From: Sipunculus nudus
Taxonomy: Eukaryota > Annelida > Sipuncula > Golfingiida > Sipunculidae
DNA length: 64,000 bases
Direction: 5' to 3'
Assembly (NCBI GenBank): GCA_026874595.1
Contig: CM049318.1
Location: 41,582,456-41,646,455, forward strand
Below the pieces are notes generated by a model. That model worked only from the letters and a program-made list of their open reading frames with translations. It did not search any database and was not told the DNA's origin. Positions within the stretch are counted from its first letter, which is position 1. Each line of letters begins with the position of its first letter. Below, one piece after another: positions 47,171-60,175 of the stretch. The translations under genes and the position numbers were made by a program.

Positions 47171-49250
47171 AAATGGAAAAAATACAGGTGGTGCCACCAG
47201 TCTGCAGGAACTGATGAAACATTCCATGATCAATATCCATGCAAAGAATCATGGTGATCAATGCAATAGTTGTTCAGTTACTTTAGCTTTTGTATCAAAT
47301 TTTGCATTATTCTGGGGGGTACTTCGGAGCCCCATAGCTCAGAAGTTATGGGTAACAGAGACCTTATTTCAAGTTTCCAAGGGGAATTTCCATGAGCCTC
47401 CCTGCATGTCAAGAGTGAAACCAAATTTCAGGTTTCAATGAAGACTTGTCATGGACCTCCCTGGTTGTCAAGTAAGAAGATTCTAGGTCAAACAGTGACA
47501 ACTTGTGCCTTGTTAACAGATGACTGCTTCATTTGAAGGTCTCAAAAATAAAAAAAAATGCATGAAAATTCGAAAAGATACAGATGGGGCCACTAGTCTA
47601 CAGGAACTGACGAAGCACTCCATCATCAGTAAGCATGCAAAGAATCATGGTGATCAATGCATTAGTTATTCAGATACTGGAGTGTTTGTATCAAATTTTA
47701 AATTATTCTTTGAGGTACTTTCGAGCCCAATAGCTTGGAGGATATAGGTAACAGAGACCTAAATTCAGGTTTCCAAGGATATTTTTCAATGACCTCACTA
47801 GATGTCTAGTATAAAGATTCTAGGTCCAGAGGTAATGATTCGTGCCTTGTTTACAGATGAGGCTTTATTTGAAGGTCTCAAAAATAGAGAAAAAAATGCG
47901 TGAAAATTCGAAAAAATACAGGTGGAGCCACCAGTCTGCAGGAACTGAAGAAACAGTCCATGATCAGTATGCATGCAAAAAATCATAGTGATCAATGCAT
48001 TTGTTATTCAGATACTGGAGCGTTTGTATCAAATTTTGAATTATTCTGAGGGGTATTTATGAGCCCCATAGCTCTGAGAATATGGGTAACAGAGACCTCA
48101 TTTCACATTTCCACATAGACTTTTCATGGACCTCCTTTGATGTCAAGTTATAAGATTTCAAGTCCAGCGGTTACGATTACTGAAAAATAGAGAAAAAAAT
48201 CGTAAAAATAAAAAAATACAGGTGGCGCCACCAGCCTGCAGAAACTGATGAAGCATTCCATGATCAATATCCATGCAAAAAATCATGGCGATCAAAGCAA
48301 TAGTTGTTCAGTTACTTGAGATTTAGTAGATTTTCAATTATTCTAGGGGGTACTTCGGAGCCCCATAGCTCAGAGGTTATAGGTAACAGAGACCTTATTT
48401 CAGGCTTCCACGGAGAATTTTCATGGGCCTCTCTGCGTGTCAAGAGAGAAGATTCTAGGTCCAGTCGTTACGATTTGTGCCCTGTTAACAGATGACCGCA
48501 TCTTAAGAGGTCTCAAAAATAGAGAAGAAAATCGTAAAAAATCGAAAAAATACAGGTGGCGCCACCAGCCTGCAGAAACTGATGACACATTCCATGATCA
48601 ATATCCATGCATAAAATCATGGTGAGCAATGCATTTGTTGTTTAGATACTTGAGCTTTTGTATCTAATTTTCCATTATTCTGGGGGGGGGGGGGGGGTAT
48701 TTCGGAGCCCCATGGCTAAAAGAATATGGGTAACAGAGACCTAATTTCAGGTTTCCAAGGAGATTTTTTATGGACCTCTAAGGATGCCAAGTTAGAAGAT
48801 TCCAGGTCCAGTCGTTACGATTTGTGCCCTGTTAACAGATGACCGCATCTTAAGAGGTCTCAAAAATAGAGAAGAAAAATCGTAAAAAATCGAAAAAATA
48901 CAAGTGGCGCCACCAGCCTGCAGAAACTGATGACACATTCCATGATCAATATCCATGCATAAAATCATGGTGAGCAATGCATTTGTTGTTTAGATACTTG
49001 AGCTTTTGTATCAAATTTTCCATTATTCTGGGGGGTAATTCGGAGCCCCATAGCTCAAAGAATATGGGTAACAGAGACCTAATTTCAGGTTTCCAGGGAG
49101 ATTTTTTATGGACCTCTAAGGATATTAAGTTAGAAGATTCCAGGTCCAGTGGTTACGATATGTGCCCTGTCAACGGACGGACGGCCGGCCGGACGGACGA
49201 CGGACAAAGAGTGATCGCTATAGCTCAGATGACTTTCAGTCAGCTGAACT
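47171..49250 (+). repeat. Tandem repeat, ~300-396-bp units x 6
   Basis: The GCCACCAG marker recurs at about 47193, 47589, 47927, 48227, 48561 and 48909. Each unit runs: GGTGGCGCCACC palindrome (variably intact), CTGCAGGAACTGATGAAGC, ATCATGGTGATCAATGCA, TTATTCTGGGGGGTACTTCG, AGCCCCATAGCTC, GGTAACAGAGACCT, TTTCAGGTTTCCAAGGAGAT, GATTCTAGGTCCAG, CCCTGTTAACAGATGACCG and AGGTCTCAAAAATAGAG. The last unit ends in a GGAC-rich patch and GACTTTCAGTCAGCTGA. A single diverged relative is at 60270-60795. The apparent proteins are repeat frames. Confidence 0.92.
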
Positions 49251-50805
49251 AAAAATGATAGATATTGTAGTTTGCCTCTGTGACAGGACTAACGGTGAAG
49301 CAGAGCTGATATAATTGTAAATGGTAGATCACAAAATAGGGATTTGCTTTCATATTATTTTCTTTTATTTAAACATTTCACTAGAAATACACATGATAAT
49401 AAACATGAAAATAACAGATTTGTCATTCTTCTGGTTTATTTGGCAAGGTAGCCAGGCTTGAAATTACTATAAGATAAAATAGACTTATAAAAGCACCGGT
49501 GATAATCCAAAATAAAAATGACGAAACCTGTTTCATATTCCACTTGGTGTTAACTTTCCAACCATGCAAAATAGAACACATCAGATTTGATGTTGATCTA
49601 TCAGAAGGTGATTGCCTATTTATATCATTATGAACTGATATTTTTTTTTCTTTTACACCTAACATTGAATATTACTTAGATAGTTTTATTTTGGAATATG
49701 TAGGTTCAAAATACAAAAGAGCCCAGTTGTGAAATAAATTTAACAAATAATTCTATATAGGAGTCTTTATTACACAGCGAACATTCACGCGGAACAGTGA
49801 AACTTTACATGCATAAGTAAACAAATTCTTTATCTTAAATACTTTAAAAATTGTTACCTCTTCTGTTGATTTTAGATGTTTATCTTTACTAAGTATCACA
49901 CTGGTCATAACGCTCAGCTGAATCTAAATTGGTCAGTGGTCTAAGTCTTATATACTAAGGTGAGTTTTAAGTGAACCTGTATACACAACGTCTGAACATC
50001 CCAGGTCTAGCGATTACGAGCTGTGCCTTGCTATATTTCACACTGATAACTGCAGTCTGTCATTCACATAAAGAACTTAAAAGTCTTACATTGACTTTTT
50101 ACATTGTTCATAATCGCGAATAATGATGAAATAATAGTGAAACTAAAAGACTATTTCAGCTCTAGTCCATCATAATCGGTTAGCAACATATAGATTAAAT
50201 TTTCTTACCATTCAGAAAAACTGGAAATGTGCCGCATTTGCTCGCAGAAGATAGGTAAACATAAATGGCGTTATCGGTAGTTTATATTCTCGTAAAAGTC
50301 ACATGATCAATGTTTGGTAAAGCACATTACAAATTGGAGGTAAAATCAAATATCAAATACAACAATAAGAGAACATGCGGTAACGCTATGCCTCACATAA
50401 AAGCTGTTTTTTATTTCCTGACTTGAGTAGGAAGAACTTGAAAAGATCATTATGACTCAAGTCAGCATAAGTGGCGATACTTGCAACTAACACTGACATA
50501 CCAGTCATGGGATCAATATATTGGGTACTGGTCATAAAATTATGAATACAACACTTGTGAACAGCAAAGTTATAATAAAGTAAAGACAGATCTTATAATA
50601 ATTCAGCCATGGAATGAAAGTAGTTACTTTTTTTGGCTTGAACAAGTTAGGACAACCTTATGCTTACAAACAGTATACCAGTCCCATGATCAATATTACC
50701 TCGGAACTTAGAGTTGACATAGCGGCAGTTCCTAGTGTATTTGGTTATGGACATATAACGTTATATCTGTTGACGTATTCTATATATGGAGTATTTTTCT
50801 TAAGG
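49251..50805. other. AT-rich unique sequence
   Basis: An ACGCTCAGCTGAATC string near 49911 matches the start of the 45302 repeat, a possible lone end. No gene recognised. Confidence 0.35.
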
Positions 50806-50809
50806 GTGA

Positions 50810-51005
50810 GGCAGAAGGTCCAGAGGTCCAGATCCCCCTTTTCCAGTGGCCACAACTTTTTTTTTACGGTTTCATACTAAGTTTTGTGTCTTGGAACATC
50901 CCCCTCCCCCTTTTCCGGACCTGGGGACCTTTTTTATAGGTCTTGCCATTAGTCCTGGTGTGGACCCTTCCTTTTTTATATCCTGTATCTGCCCCTGTGA
51001 GGGCA
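50810..51005 (+). repeat. GGATCC/poly-C dispersed repeat, copy B
   Basis: Same block order as 28172-28362: GATCCCCCTTTTCC, TGGAACATCCCCCTCCCCC, TTTTTTATAGG, ATTAGTCCTGGTGTGGACCC. Confidence 0.6.
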
Positions 51006-52200
51006 TAAGAAAGTATAACTGTAGGTGTATACACCTATTGATCATAAATGACACATCTTGAAAAGATTATTATGCTGGATATAAGTTTGGCATATAAAGT
51101 AGTATGAAGTAAATTTATTTAACCGCTCCTTTGTCGTTTTTCCTATAGGGGTGAGTGTAACTATAAGAATGTATTACTTAAACAGTATATACCCAGGGGT
51201 CATAAATAGCATGCCATACTAAAACGTATGGTTTAAGCTATCATTTGAGACCATATTTTACTGGATACGTTTTGCAAGTAAAGTAAGTATGGGGCTTATA
51301 ACCACTCTGAAGTCGGTGTCCTTGAAATGAAAAAAAAATGTACGTCACCCGACATAGAACATTCATTTATTCACTGAAAGCTACCACTTTCATAATGCTA
51401 TCGGGCAGTTTTATCGCCTACACATGTATACCTATCAAGCACACACGGTGAAATTTTGAATGTAGTACCGTTGATCTAAATTTTGGGGTCTGGCTGAAGT
51501 ACTACATATGTTATTTCAAACGGTTATGTACCTTGAAAATATAAATTTATTAAAAAAGTATTGTAAAATATGAGCCGTTCATTTGAAAAATTTGTGTGAA
51601 ATTATTCTCTTTTAACAATTACTCCATACCGCTAGACAACAATCTTGAGTTAAGGAGGTTAAATTTTACCTTGATTATATAATGTGTACAATGTTCGAGT
51701 GAAGCTTTGTGTTTCTTGTGTCATGTATGTGATGTTTTCATTTTTAATCGCGGTCAGTTAAGCTTAACATTTTTTTACAAAAGGTATGTAATAGCTACAT
51801 GTTAAGTTATTATGATTTATCAGAAGTCTGTTTATAGTGAACTTTCCATTAACTTTTATTAACATTCAGCTCCTTGTTCGGTTACAGCGCCCCTTGTTGA
51901 AAAAAATCTTTTATTTTAAAGAATCAAATATAAGCCTCGTTTTCGTACTTAAGCCTTACCTTAAACGGTGACTGGATATCAAAACTAATTCAAACACACG
52001 TCCTCCAGATTAACCGATTTACCGGTGATTCTTTATTTACCGGGTAGTGATCCGGGGATGTTATTCAGATTAACATTCCTTCATTACGTTTATTGAAAGA
52101 ATATTTAGTTATTATGATTAAAGCAATAGCTGCAAACCTAATAATGACACGGGGCGTGAGGAAATTATCTTTTCGCTCTTATGAAGCTATATATTAGAAC
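51006..52200. other. AT-rich unique sequence
   Basis: No gene recognised. Confidence 0.35.
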
Positions 52201-52500
52201 ATATTTACTGTCATCCGGCCTGAGTCGTTTACAGCGCCGTGACAGCTGTGGTTCCTCGCGTCCGGAGCAGGGATCACTGCCATAAAGAAACACCGTGAAG
52301 GAATCGATGAAGTTTGGCGTGAACGGTGAACGACGAGGGGGTCAAAGGTCAACCTGCGCCTCTGTTAGTGACGTTATTGGATTATTAAGTGTTGAAGTGT
52401 TTCCTCTGGAGGGGCAGCGACTGAGCTGCAGTGTCCCGGATAACGGGGCCGTACGTATTTTAAGAGGAGATACATTAACTAGTACACACTAGGGCAGAGG
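52201..52500. other. GC-richer island, candidate regulatory element
   Basis: Complex low-repeat sequence containing a DR1-type site (52339-52351) and CAGCTG E-boxes. The 65-codon plus frame at 52295-52492 has no recognised domain. Confidence 0.3.
52339..52351 (+). promoter_or_regulatory. DR1-type nuclear-receptor site
   Basis: GGGTCA-A-AGGTCA, two half-sites in direct repeat with one-base spacing, the arrangement bound by HNF4/RXR-class receptors. Sequence match only. Confidence 0.4.
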
Positions 52501-53564
52501 GAGCTTTACAGATTCAATCAATAATCCCGATATGGATTTTTTTAGGTGTAACATCATGCGAGAGCTCTGCATAAAAATATCCAAATCTCCAAAGGTTTAG
52601 CTTCTTAGGAAATGAATTAAAAAGCGTTCTTAATATATACATGCCAGTGATTCAATACCAATTATTTGTTATTATATTTGTTATTACAGTCACTGTCCTG
52701 GTAAAAACCACGCCAATAAAATAAGTAGTAAATTCATTAAAATGACCGCTCGTCATTGACATAATACATGGTCAACAAGGAAATCAATATGATATCAAAA
52801 TTATGTAATTTAAATATTGTTGGTCCTGTGAAAATGAATTTGCTTTTATTTGTATTCTGAGCAAGTTAAAAGACTTCTTTGTGGCCTATTCTACTGATTT
52901 GTTTTATATAAACTGTTTCAGTTCAAACGTTTATAAGAAGACGTTTCTATATATTTATATTGTTATTAACGGTGGCTGCACTCAAACCGTTGTCACGCAA
53001 CTCCTTTGTGGCCACGCTTCGGAAATGTCAATGTTCGTCTATGAAGTATCTGAAACGATACCAAGCGTGCCCTAAGGGGGTCATATTTCCTATTTCCAAT
53101 AAATCAAGATATTTTAAGAAGGAATTATCATGGCGCCATTCATCAGCCACTCTGAGCCGATGCACATGGCAATTTCAACTAGGACCTGCATCAACGCAAG
53201 AATGGGTTAGAAGATAATTTATATAAACAATAAGTAATACTTGATTTAAAGATACACCATCACAGAACTTACATTTATCATATCGTGTATGTCATCGAGA
53301 GTTCATGGGTACGGGGGACAGGTCTAAGTAACATCAAGGGATTTTATCAGTTTAATTCCTTACTGGAATCCCTGGCCATCATTCAGGTTTTAATAATAAA
53401 GAAGAAGACCACATTCATCGCTGCTTTTTCTTTGTTTTGTGAGACACCAAAAAAACTTTCCATCAGTCGAATAAACGAAAATATAAATATATTAAACAGA
53501 AAAAAACCTCTGACGTCTCATCGAAATATAAGAAATATAAAAATGATAATTAAATGATAATCAT
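52501..53564. other. Unique sequence
   Basis: Frames at 52881-53217 overlap in two registers and show no recognised domain. Confidence 0.35.
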
Positions 53565-54697
53565 TTTATCTAAGGTAGTTAATTGTCATGTTAATTAGGG
53601 TAGTTAAGTGTCATGTTATCTAAGGTAGTTAAGTGTCATGTTACCTAGGGTAGTTAAGTGTCATGTTATCTAAGGTAGTTAAGTGTCATGTTACCTAAGG
53701 TAGTTAAGTGGCATGTTATCTAGGGTAGTTAAGTCTCATGTTACCTAAGGTAGTTAAGTGGCATGTTATCTAAGGTAGTTAAGTGTCATGTTACCTAGGG
53801 TAGTTAAGTCTCATGTTATCTAAGGTAGTTAAGTGTCATGTTACCTAGGGTAGTTAAGTGTCATGTTATCTAAGTTTATTAAGTGTCGTGTTACGTAGGG
53901 TAGTTAACTGTCATGTTACCAAAGGTAGTTATGTGTCATGTTACCTAAGGTAGTTAAGTGTCACGTTACCTAGGGCAGTTAAGTGTCATGTTACCTAAGG
54001 TAGTTAAGTGTCATGTTATCTAAGGTAGTTAAGTGTCATGTTACGTAGGGTACTTAAGTGTCATGTTATCTAAGGTAGTTAAGTGTCATGTTACCTAAGG
54101 TAGTTAAGTGTCATGTTACCAAAGATAGTTAAGTGTCATGTTACCTAAGGTAGTTAAGTGTCATGTTACCTAGGACAGTTAAGCGTCATGTTACCTAAGG
54201 TAGTTAAGTGTCATGTTACCTGGGGCAGTTAAGCGTCATGTTACCTAAGGTAGTTAAGTGTCATGTTACCTAGGGTAGTTAAGTGTCATGTTACCAAAGG
54301 TAGTTAAGTGTCATGTTACCTCAGGTAGTTAAGTGTCATGTTACCTAGGGCAGTTAAGTGTCATGTTACCTAAGGTAGTTAAGTGTCATGTTATCTAAGG
54401 TAATTAAGTGTCGTGTTACGTAGGGTAGTAAACTGTCATGTTACCAAAGGTAGTTATGTGTCATGTTACCTAAGGTAGTTAAGTGTCACGTTATCTAGGG
54501 TATTTAAGTGTCATGTTATCTAAGGTAGTTAAGTGTCATGTTACCTAAGGTAGTTAAGTGTCATGTTACCAAAGGTTGTTAAGTGTCATGTTACCAAAGG
54601 TAGTAAAGTGTCATGTTACCTAAGGTAGTTAAGTGTCATGTTACCTAGGGCAGTTAAGTGTCATGTTACCTAAGGTAGTTAAGTGTCATGTTACCTC
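53565..54697 (+). repeat. 25-bp minisatellite, about 45 units
   Basis: Unit GTAGTTAAGTGTCATGTTAC plus CTAAG, with variants at the C/T of TTAYC and at TAAGG/TAGGG. A distinctive run of variants (GTGTCGTGTTACGTAGGG, ACTGTCATGTTACCAAAGG, GTTATGTGTC) occurs at 53881 and again at 54406, exactly 525 bp or 21 units later, indicating block duplication. Confidence 0.97.
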
Positions 54698-55330
54698 AGG
54701 CAACTTCCCAGTGTATAAACATCCCCACAGGCAACCTCTCGGAGTATAAACGTCACCACAGGTTACCATCCAGTGTTTAATTTGTCTAAAATGATTTATA
54801 ACGTCACCACAGGCAAACACCCAGTGTATAAACATCCCCACAGGCAACCTCCCAGTGTATAAACATCCCCACAGGCAACCTCCCGGTGTATAAACGTCAC
54901 CACAGGTTACCATCCAGTGTTTAATTTGTCTAAAATGATTAACAACGTCACCAAAGGCAACCACCCAGTGAATAAACGTCACCACAGGCAACTTCCCAGT
55001 GTATAAACATCCCCACAGGCAACCTCCCGGTGTATAAACGTCGCCACAGGTTACTATCCAGTGTTTAATTTGTCTAAAATGATTATTATAACGTCACCAC
55101 AGGCAACCTCCCAGTGTAAAAACGTCTCCACAGGTTACCATCCATTTTTTTTTTATTTTTCTAAAATGATTTATAACGTCACCACAGGCAACCACTCAGT
55201 GAATAAACGTCACCACAGGCAACCACTCAGTGTATAAACGTCACCACAGGCAACCTCCCGGTGTATAAACGTCACCACAGGCAACCTCCCGGTGTATAAA
55301 CGTCACCACAGGCAACCATCCAGTGTATTA
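54698..55330 (+). repeat. 31-bp minisatellite with 144-bp higher-order unit
   Basis: Basic unit CGGTGTATAAACGTCACCAC plus AGGCAACCTCC, spaced exactly 31 bp near the right end. A longer variant with TTTAATTTGTCTAAAATGAT recurs at 54777, 54921 and 55065, every 144 bp. It abuts the 25-bp array with no unique DNA between. A 101-codon minus frame is a by-product. Confidence 0.95.
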
Positions 55331-55800
55331 AATGTCTGGACAACGAATTACATACGTACAGGCCACGTGTGTTTGAGGCATTCTTTAACTCTCCGTGATT
55401 TCAGGCATTTTTCTCAAATTCCTTGGACTTATCAAAACTGGAACAAGAAAAATTCATTTTTAAGGTTTTCACTTACTCCCCATATGAATGGACACCCATT
55501 TTATGAACTTATATCACACATAATACCACGTTGACACGGTGTGCTGCTACATAAGACAGTCCATTCATATTGGCAATTAAGGCACGAGTAACAATTAAAT
55601 GTCGATAATGGGTGGCTCGGCCACATGAAAAACATGCAACTATCGTTCGTTAAATTGGCTTTATTCTGCCGCTGTTATTGTTCTGGAATTCTGGACAAAG
55701 ACTGTATATAAATCATTAAAGATTAATTGTGCGGTTAATTAAGTTAATTCGTTGTAACGGGTACGGTGATCTAGGGTGAAGTAAATCTGTTAATAATTCA
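55331..55800. other. Low-repeat segment, candidate regulatory element
   Basis: Complex sequence with TAATTAAG, AACAATTAAA and ATTGTT motifs (homeodomain/SOX-like cores). No coding frame recognised. Confidence 0.25.
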
Positions 55801-56146
55801 GGATACCTTATATATAACTGATAGGCAAAGTCAATCGCTGAATCCTTGTAAAAATAAACCAAGAAGCGAAGTTTTAGAGCAGGAACTAATAGTCTTATTT
55901 ATTAATTATGATATCATAATATTTCTTATATATTTTAATATATTAACCTGATATATAATATATATATACAATTTATATATTATAGATGTTATACATGCTT
56001 ACAAACACATATGTAGTTATTTTAATTTATTAAACAATATATATTAGTATATATTACATTACTATTACTATATATATATATATATATATATATTTATGTA
56101 TAACACTGAAGAAAAACAACACTGTAAAACGGAGAGTAACATTACC

Positions 56147-56190
<44 letters not shown>

Positions 56191-56760
56191 TATTACATAT
56201 ATTATACAGCCACACATATATATAGATGTGTGAATGTACACTGCAGTTTATTGTCAATGTCTTTACACAGTGGTCAGAAACCCTTTGTTTTTTTTAATTC
56301 TTGGACCCACTGCAGTAACATGAAGGAAACTAACGCCCTGTTTATGATACGCATGCGCGAAAAGGGTTTGTGGTGGCTATTTGCCAGCTGTATATGGACC
56401 AGTGCGACATAAATATTTACTTTAAAATAAAAAAAGTAAATTAGTAACATATTACTTTCATTATTTGTTGTTTTATCCGAGTAAGTTTAAATAAAGGTCT
56501 TGTAATAGATCAACCTGTCACTCAAATTCACAGGCAGTTCATAATTGGTAATAAACAGACATTATCAGGCTTGGCTGGTTTATTCCTTATGACTAAACGA
56601 ACTGTAATATACAACGTTAGTCCAGATAGGAACGACATAAACATACATAAATCTAATTATTTAAATTAAGTTATTATGAAACGTATTTCTTTAATAGAGT
56701 CAGAAGGAGCGTGTACATATATATATATATGTAGTGTCAGTGCAAACATGTATTTAAACG
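55801..56760. repeat. AT-rich DNA with several (TA)n tracts
   Basis: (TA)n at about 56070-56092 and 56149-56180, plus shorter TA patches. No gene. Confidence 0.85.
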
Positions 56761-56772
56761 GGGGGGGGGGGG
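56760..56772. repeat. Poly-G run (13)
   Basis: G run followed by ATCCC, similar to the 28187 context. Confidence 0.95.
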
Positions 56773-58540
56773 ATCCCACATAAAACCTTTCAAAGGGTAT
56801 TCATCCGATTTCTTGTGAAACGAGGTTTATAAGGTGCAACCACTGGCATATTGAGAGGTTTGTATATGGTGTCAGCGGTCAGCTATTCGGGGCCTCTCAT
56901 GTACTAAGCCTCCCCAACAATGGAGAATGCCGTGTGCACGAGTGACCAGGTGGCGGATGTAGTGAAGTAGAAGTGTGAGGAGAAGGTAGTTATGAATATG
57001 TCACCGAAATGTTGATGATTTCCCAGGAAGATGTAGCTCCATTCTGAGAAACCTAACTTATGTAGAGCCTTCCTATACCAAAACTTTGTCTGCATGCTGA
57101 ATCATACCTGTTGATACACGCCTAAACAAGGGATTAACAAAGGGCGAGACCAATAGCTACAAATACAGCAAAAGACAGGGCCACCGTGAACATGTGAAAG
57201 CTAAAAGGAAACCAAGATCATTTAGGCAAAAAAATAAAGGTAGGGTTTTAAGGCACCGGGCAGGTCAATTTAAACCCCGCATTAAAAAGGTTTATTTTTT
57301 ATTTTCAATAGAATCATACCAATTTTTAGCTTTAGCCACTCGGACATTTCTTTCAAGAAGATAAAAATATACAATTTTGATTAGAATTCATTTGTTATGT
57401 AGTGTGTTTTACCTGTTTAGCAAAACAATTCTTTTATTATCATGCCTTTCCCTGATCATAAAATAAAGATCATAAAGAAATTGCCCTCGCGCACTGATTT
57501 CTGAAAAAAGTGCCCAAAAACCCAACCTTTTTTTGGCCTTAGGGAAGCTGAAGTCTACAGCATACTAGGGAAAGTCACTGAAATGAAGTTGCAAGAAGAC
57601 ATACGATAAAAGTTTCGGTTTTCTCACATCATTACTTCGTGATATTGTGCCTGTTTATTATTATTTCGATATTTCTTTATGAGCTCGATAGAATATGTGA
57701 GAGGATATACCAGATGTGTCCCGCAAGCAAAGGAATGAAATCACATGATATGAAATCGATATACACCAATATATCGGTCAAAATGTGGCTAACACGTTGT
57801 GTGAAACATAATAATACGGTGTTCAGGCTTTATACACGTTATATTTAAAGGTCCAGGTTGGATTCAAGTCTAATAGCAAGATAAATTTCAGTCTAAACTA
57901 TACAGTCTTTCCAGGAAATAAGTTTTTGTAGCCTTTCTTGAATGTAAGCCTGGCGGCCACATCATTCGTGTAATCCCTGATAACAGGCACCTGCGGCCCG
58001 TAACCTAAGTAGGGGGCGCCCTCTTGTGAAAAAAAAAAAATTCAGAATGATACAAAAAACCATCAACCATGCCGTGGCGAATACGGCCCTCCAACTTTGC
58101 CAACACAACTATCTACAGTTATTTCTGACTATAAAAACGAAAGGATGTATTGGTTTATATTGAGACATTCAAGTAATAAGATTCTAATTACAGGAACTGG
58201 ATTATGAGATTCAAAATATTTTAACAGAATCTGTAGAACCCCATCACTTGTTCTTTCAGACAGCTTTTATTGGTTATATGGCCTTGCTGTATTTGTGTCA
58301 TAGACCAAAAGGACAACAACACATATGTACAGCGTTGACATTTAATCAACCCGTGAATTGCACAGAATGATAGGAGACGTAAGACTGCACATCGGCACCG
58401 TGGAAGAGATCAAATGATAGAACATAACCCGATTTACAGTAATTACCGTCATTCCCTTTTAATTAAACCTGTAATGCTGGGGCGGAAATCTGATGACAAG
58501 GTAATACACTGCAGGTATTGAATTACTATGACATCCAATT
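56773..58540. other. Mostly unique sequence
   Basis: No gene recognised. An A run lies at about 58029-58039. Confidence 0.35.
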
Positions 58541-58548
58541 GACCCCAT

Positions 58549-58977
58549 TCAATCAGGGATTCCCGACCAAGGACCCGAAATGAAGGTTGCAGATGACCAG
58601 CGACTTGAGTGGACCTTAAGGTGTTTCGTCCTCACAAGTGCAGATAAACCCTTGAGAATCGTATTAGTAATATGAAATTCTCTCCAAACGTTAACCTCAA
58701 TAATGATCGTCAGGGACTGCCAGCGCCCGAGGCGTCCGCCGGTGCAGCGGGGACGCCGGTATTCAGGTTGTATTGGAAGGACAAATTGTTCCTTTTGTAC
58801 GTTAGGCTCTGTTAATCGGGTCTTTGGATGATTCAATAAAGAAAACATTGTGTGATCGTCTCTTGCTGCACTCAGACGGACTTTCTCCTGTGAATTAGCA
58901 GCAATACAGTATTTACCACGCGGCGTGATCGTCATAACTAGGCCGACGTCAGGGTAATTCGTCTCTTCCTGAATCAC
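58549..58977 (-). other. Longest non-repetitive open frame (142 codons), function unknown
   Basis: The minus frame starts with Met and spans a GC-richer, low-repeat island. Composition is protein-like, but I recognise no domain, signal peptide or membrane segment, and no splice-compatible neighbours. The island also carries a GGCGTCCGCCGG...GGGGACGCC imperfect inverted repeat (about 58730-58757). It may equally be a conserved non-coding element that happens to be open. Confidence 0.2.
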
Positions 58978-58979
58978 AC

Positions 58980-59884
58980 TTAATTGTACTGATCTTGTCT
59001 CCTAAGTCTGAGGTCAACAACATTTTATGTTAAAATATAACTGAAAAGATAACATCATTTTCCCTCTTGATTAAAACGATAAGGACATAAGTTATTAAAT
59101 AATCCGGAAAGGCCAACATGCATGGTAAGCAGTGAATAAGGATAACCTGGTGGGTGTATGCTCGAAATGCGTTTAAGCCATGTTTTAATATCAGTTGTTA
59201 ACTAACTTTTGTAGGTCATGTCTAAGTTAAACAGCCTGCCTAAATGTGATGTATCTCATTTCATGTCATGTTTACATGTAAATCTACGCTTTGATTGGCT
59301 GATCTGGTGCAGCTTAACGCACCTGCTAAAGTTAGACAGCAACCGGACATATGGGCATTATTAGACTTAATGCAGTTGTTCTAAAATTAGGGGATTTTTA
59401 GAACCCGTGGATACGATCATAAATACAAGTGCCATTATAATCAGTTGATAGCTGAAGCTGACAGCTGAAGTGCAATGATATATGTATTAGGTAGTACAGG
59501 ATGTTGATAATTGATGTGATATAAGGTAAAGGAATATTAATCATTGAAAAGAATGTAGTATGTATTAATTGGCTGACCTGGATAGCTAAAACTGATGTCA
59601 CAAATTCTAATGCATTTAACTTTGAAAATTTAGGCACAATGTTCATAAAAACACAGCAAATTATGTATATGGACTATTCAAATGGCCTTTACAGGTTTCA
59701 ATAGATGTAAGCTGTCACGCAGCCAATTTTGATCTTTACAGAAGATCCATGATTTACATTTAAATCTCTTGTTAATATAAAAAATATATTTCCACAAACT
59801 CATTTTTTTCGAGTTCGGTATCAGTTTGAATTCAAGATAGCAAATATGAAACTAGGAACCCTTGGGTTTCGACGCTAAGCTGAG
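58980..59884. other. AT-rich unique sequence
   Basis: No gene recognised. Confidence 0.35.
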
Positions 59885-59889
59885 TTTGT

Positions 59890-60175
59890 CCTTAAGGGTG
59901 TCGAGAAAGAAGGTTTGGGCTGGAAAGTTTGGCTTAAAGTGCATCCGCAACCTTATTAAGAAGTGGGTCCTGTGACCTTGAACTTTGAACTCAAAATCAA
60001 GAGAGTTCTTGTTTTAGAGGAGGGCCATATATAAGTCAAGTCTGAAATCCATATGTCAATCCAAACTGGATTATCATCAGGAAGCAAATTTGACGGACAT
60101 ACAGAGAGACGAACAGACAGACGGACAGGGTGATAATCATAGGGCATCCGCTTATTCAAGGAGCCCTAATAAGCA
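59890..60175 (-). repeat. Dispersed repeat related to 15030-15240
   Basis: On the minus strand it reads ATAAGCGGATGCCCTATGAT, a GTCCGTCTGTCTGTTCGTC stretch, a CTCTCTTGATTTTGAGTTCA block, TTCAAGGTCACAGGACCCAC and GCACTTTAAGCCAAAC. This order matches the plus strand from 15035 to 15230. Confidence 0.8.

Noticed and set aside
47211-48951. CTGATGA strings in the 340-bp array as hammerheads
   Set aside because: No GAAA box or closing stems at suitable distance.
53565-54697. Interstitial telomeric repeat (TAGGG motifs)
   Set aside because: The unit is 25 bp and contains no TTAGGG tandem.
54686-54991. Repetitive Trp/Cys/Gly-rich minus-strand protein
   Set aside because: It is a frame through the 31-bp minisatellite.
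53565-55330. CRISPR-like array
   Set aside because: Units are contiguous without unique spacers and the context is eukaryotic; these are minisatellites.
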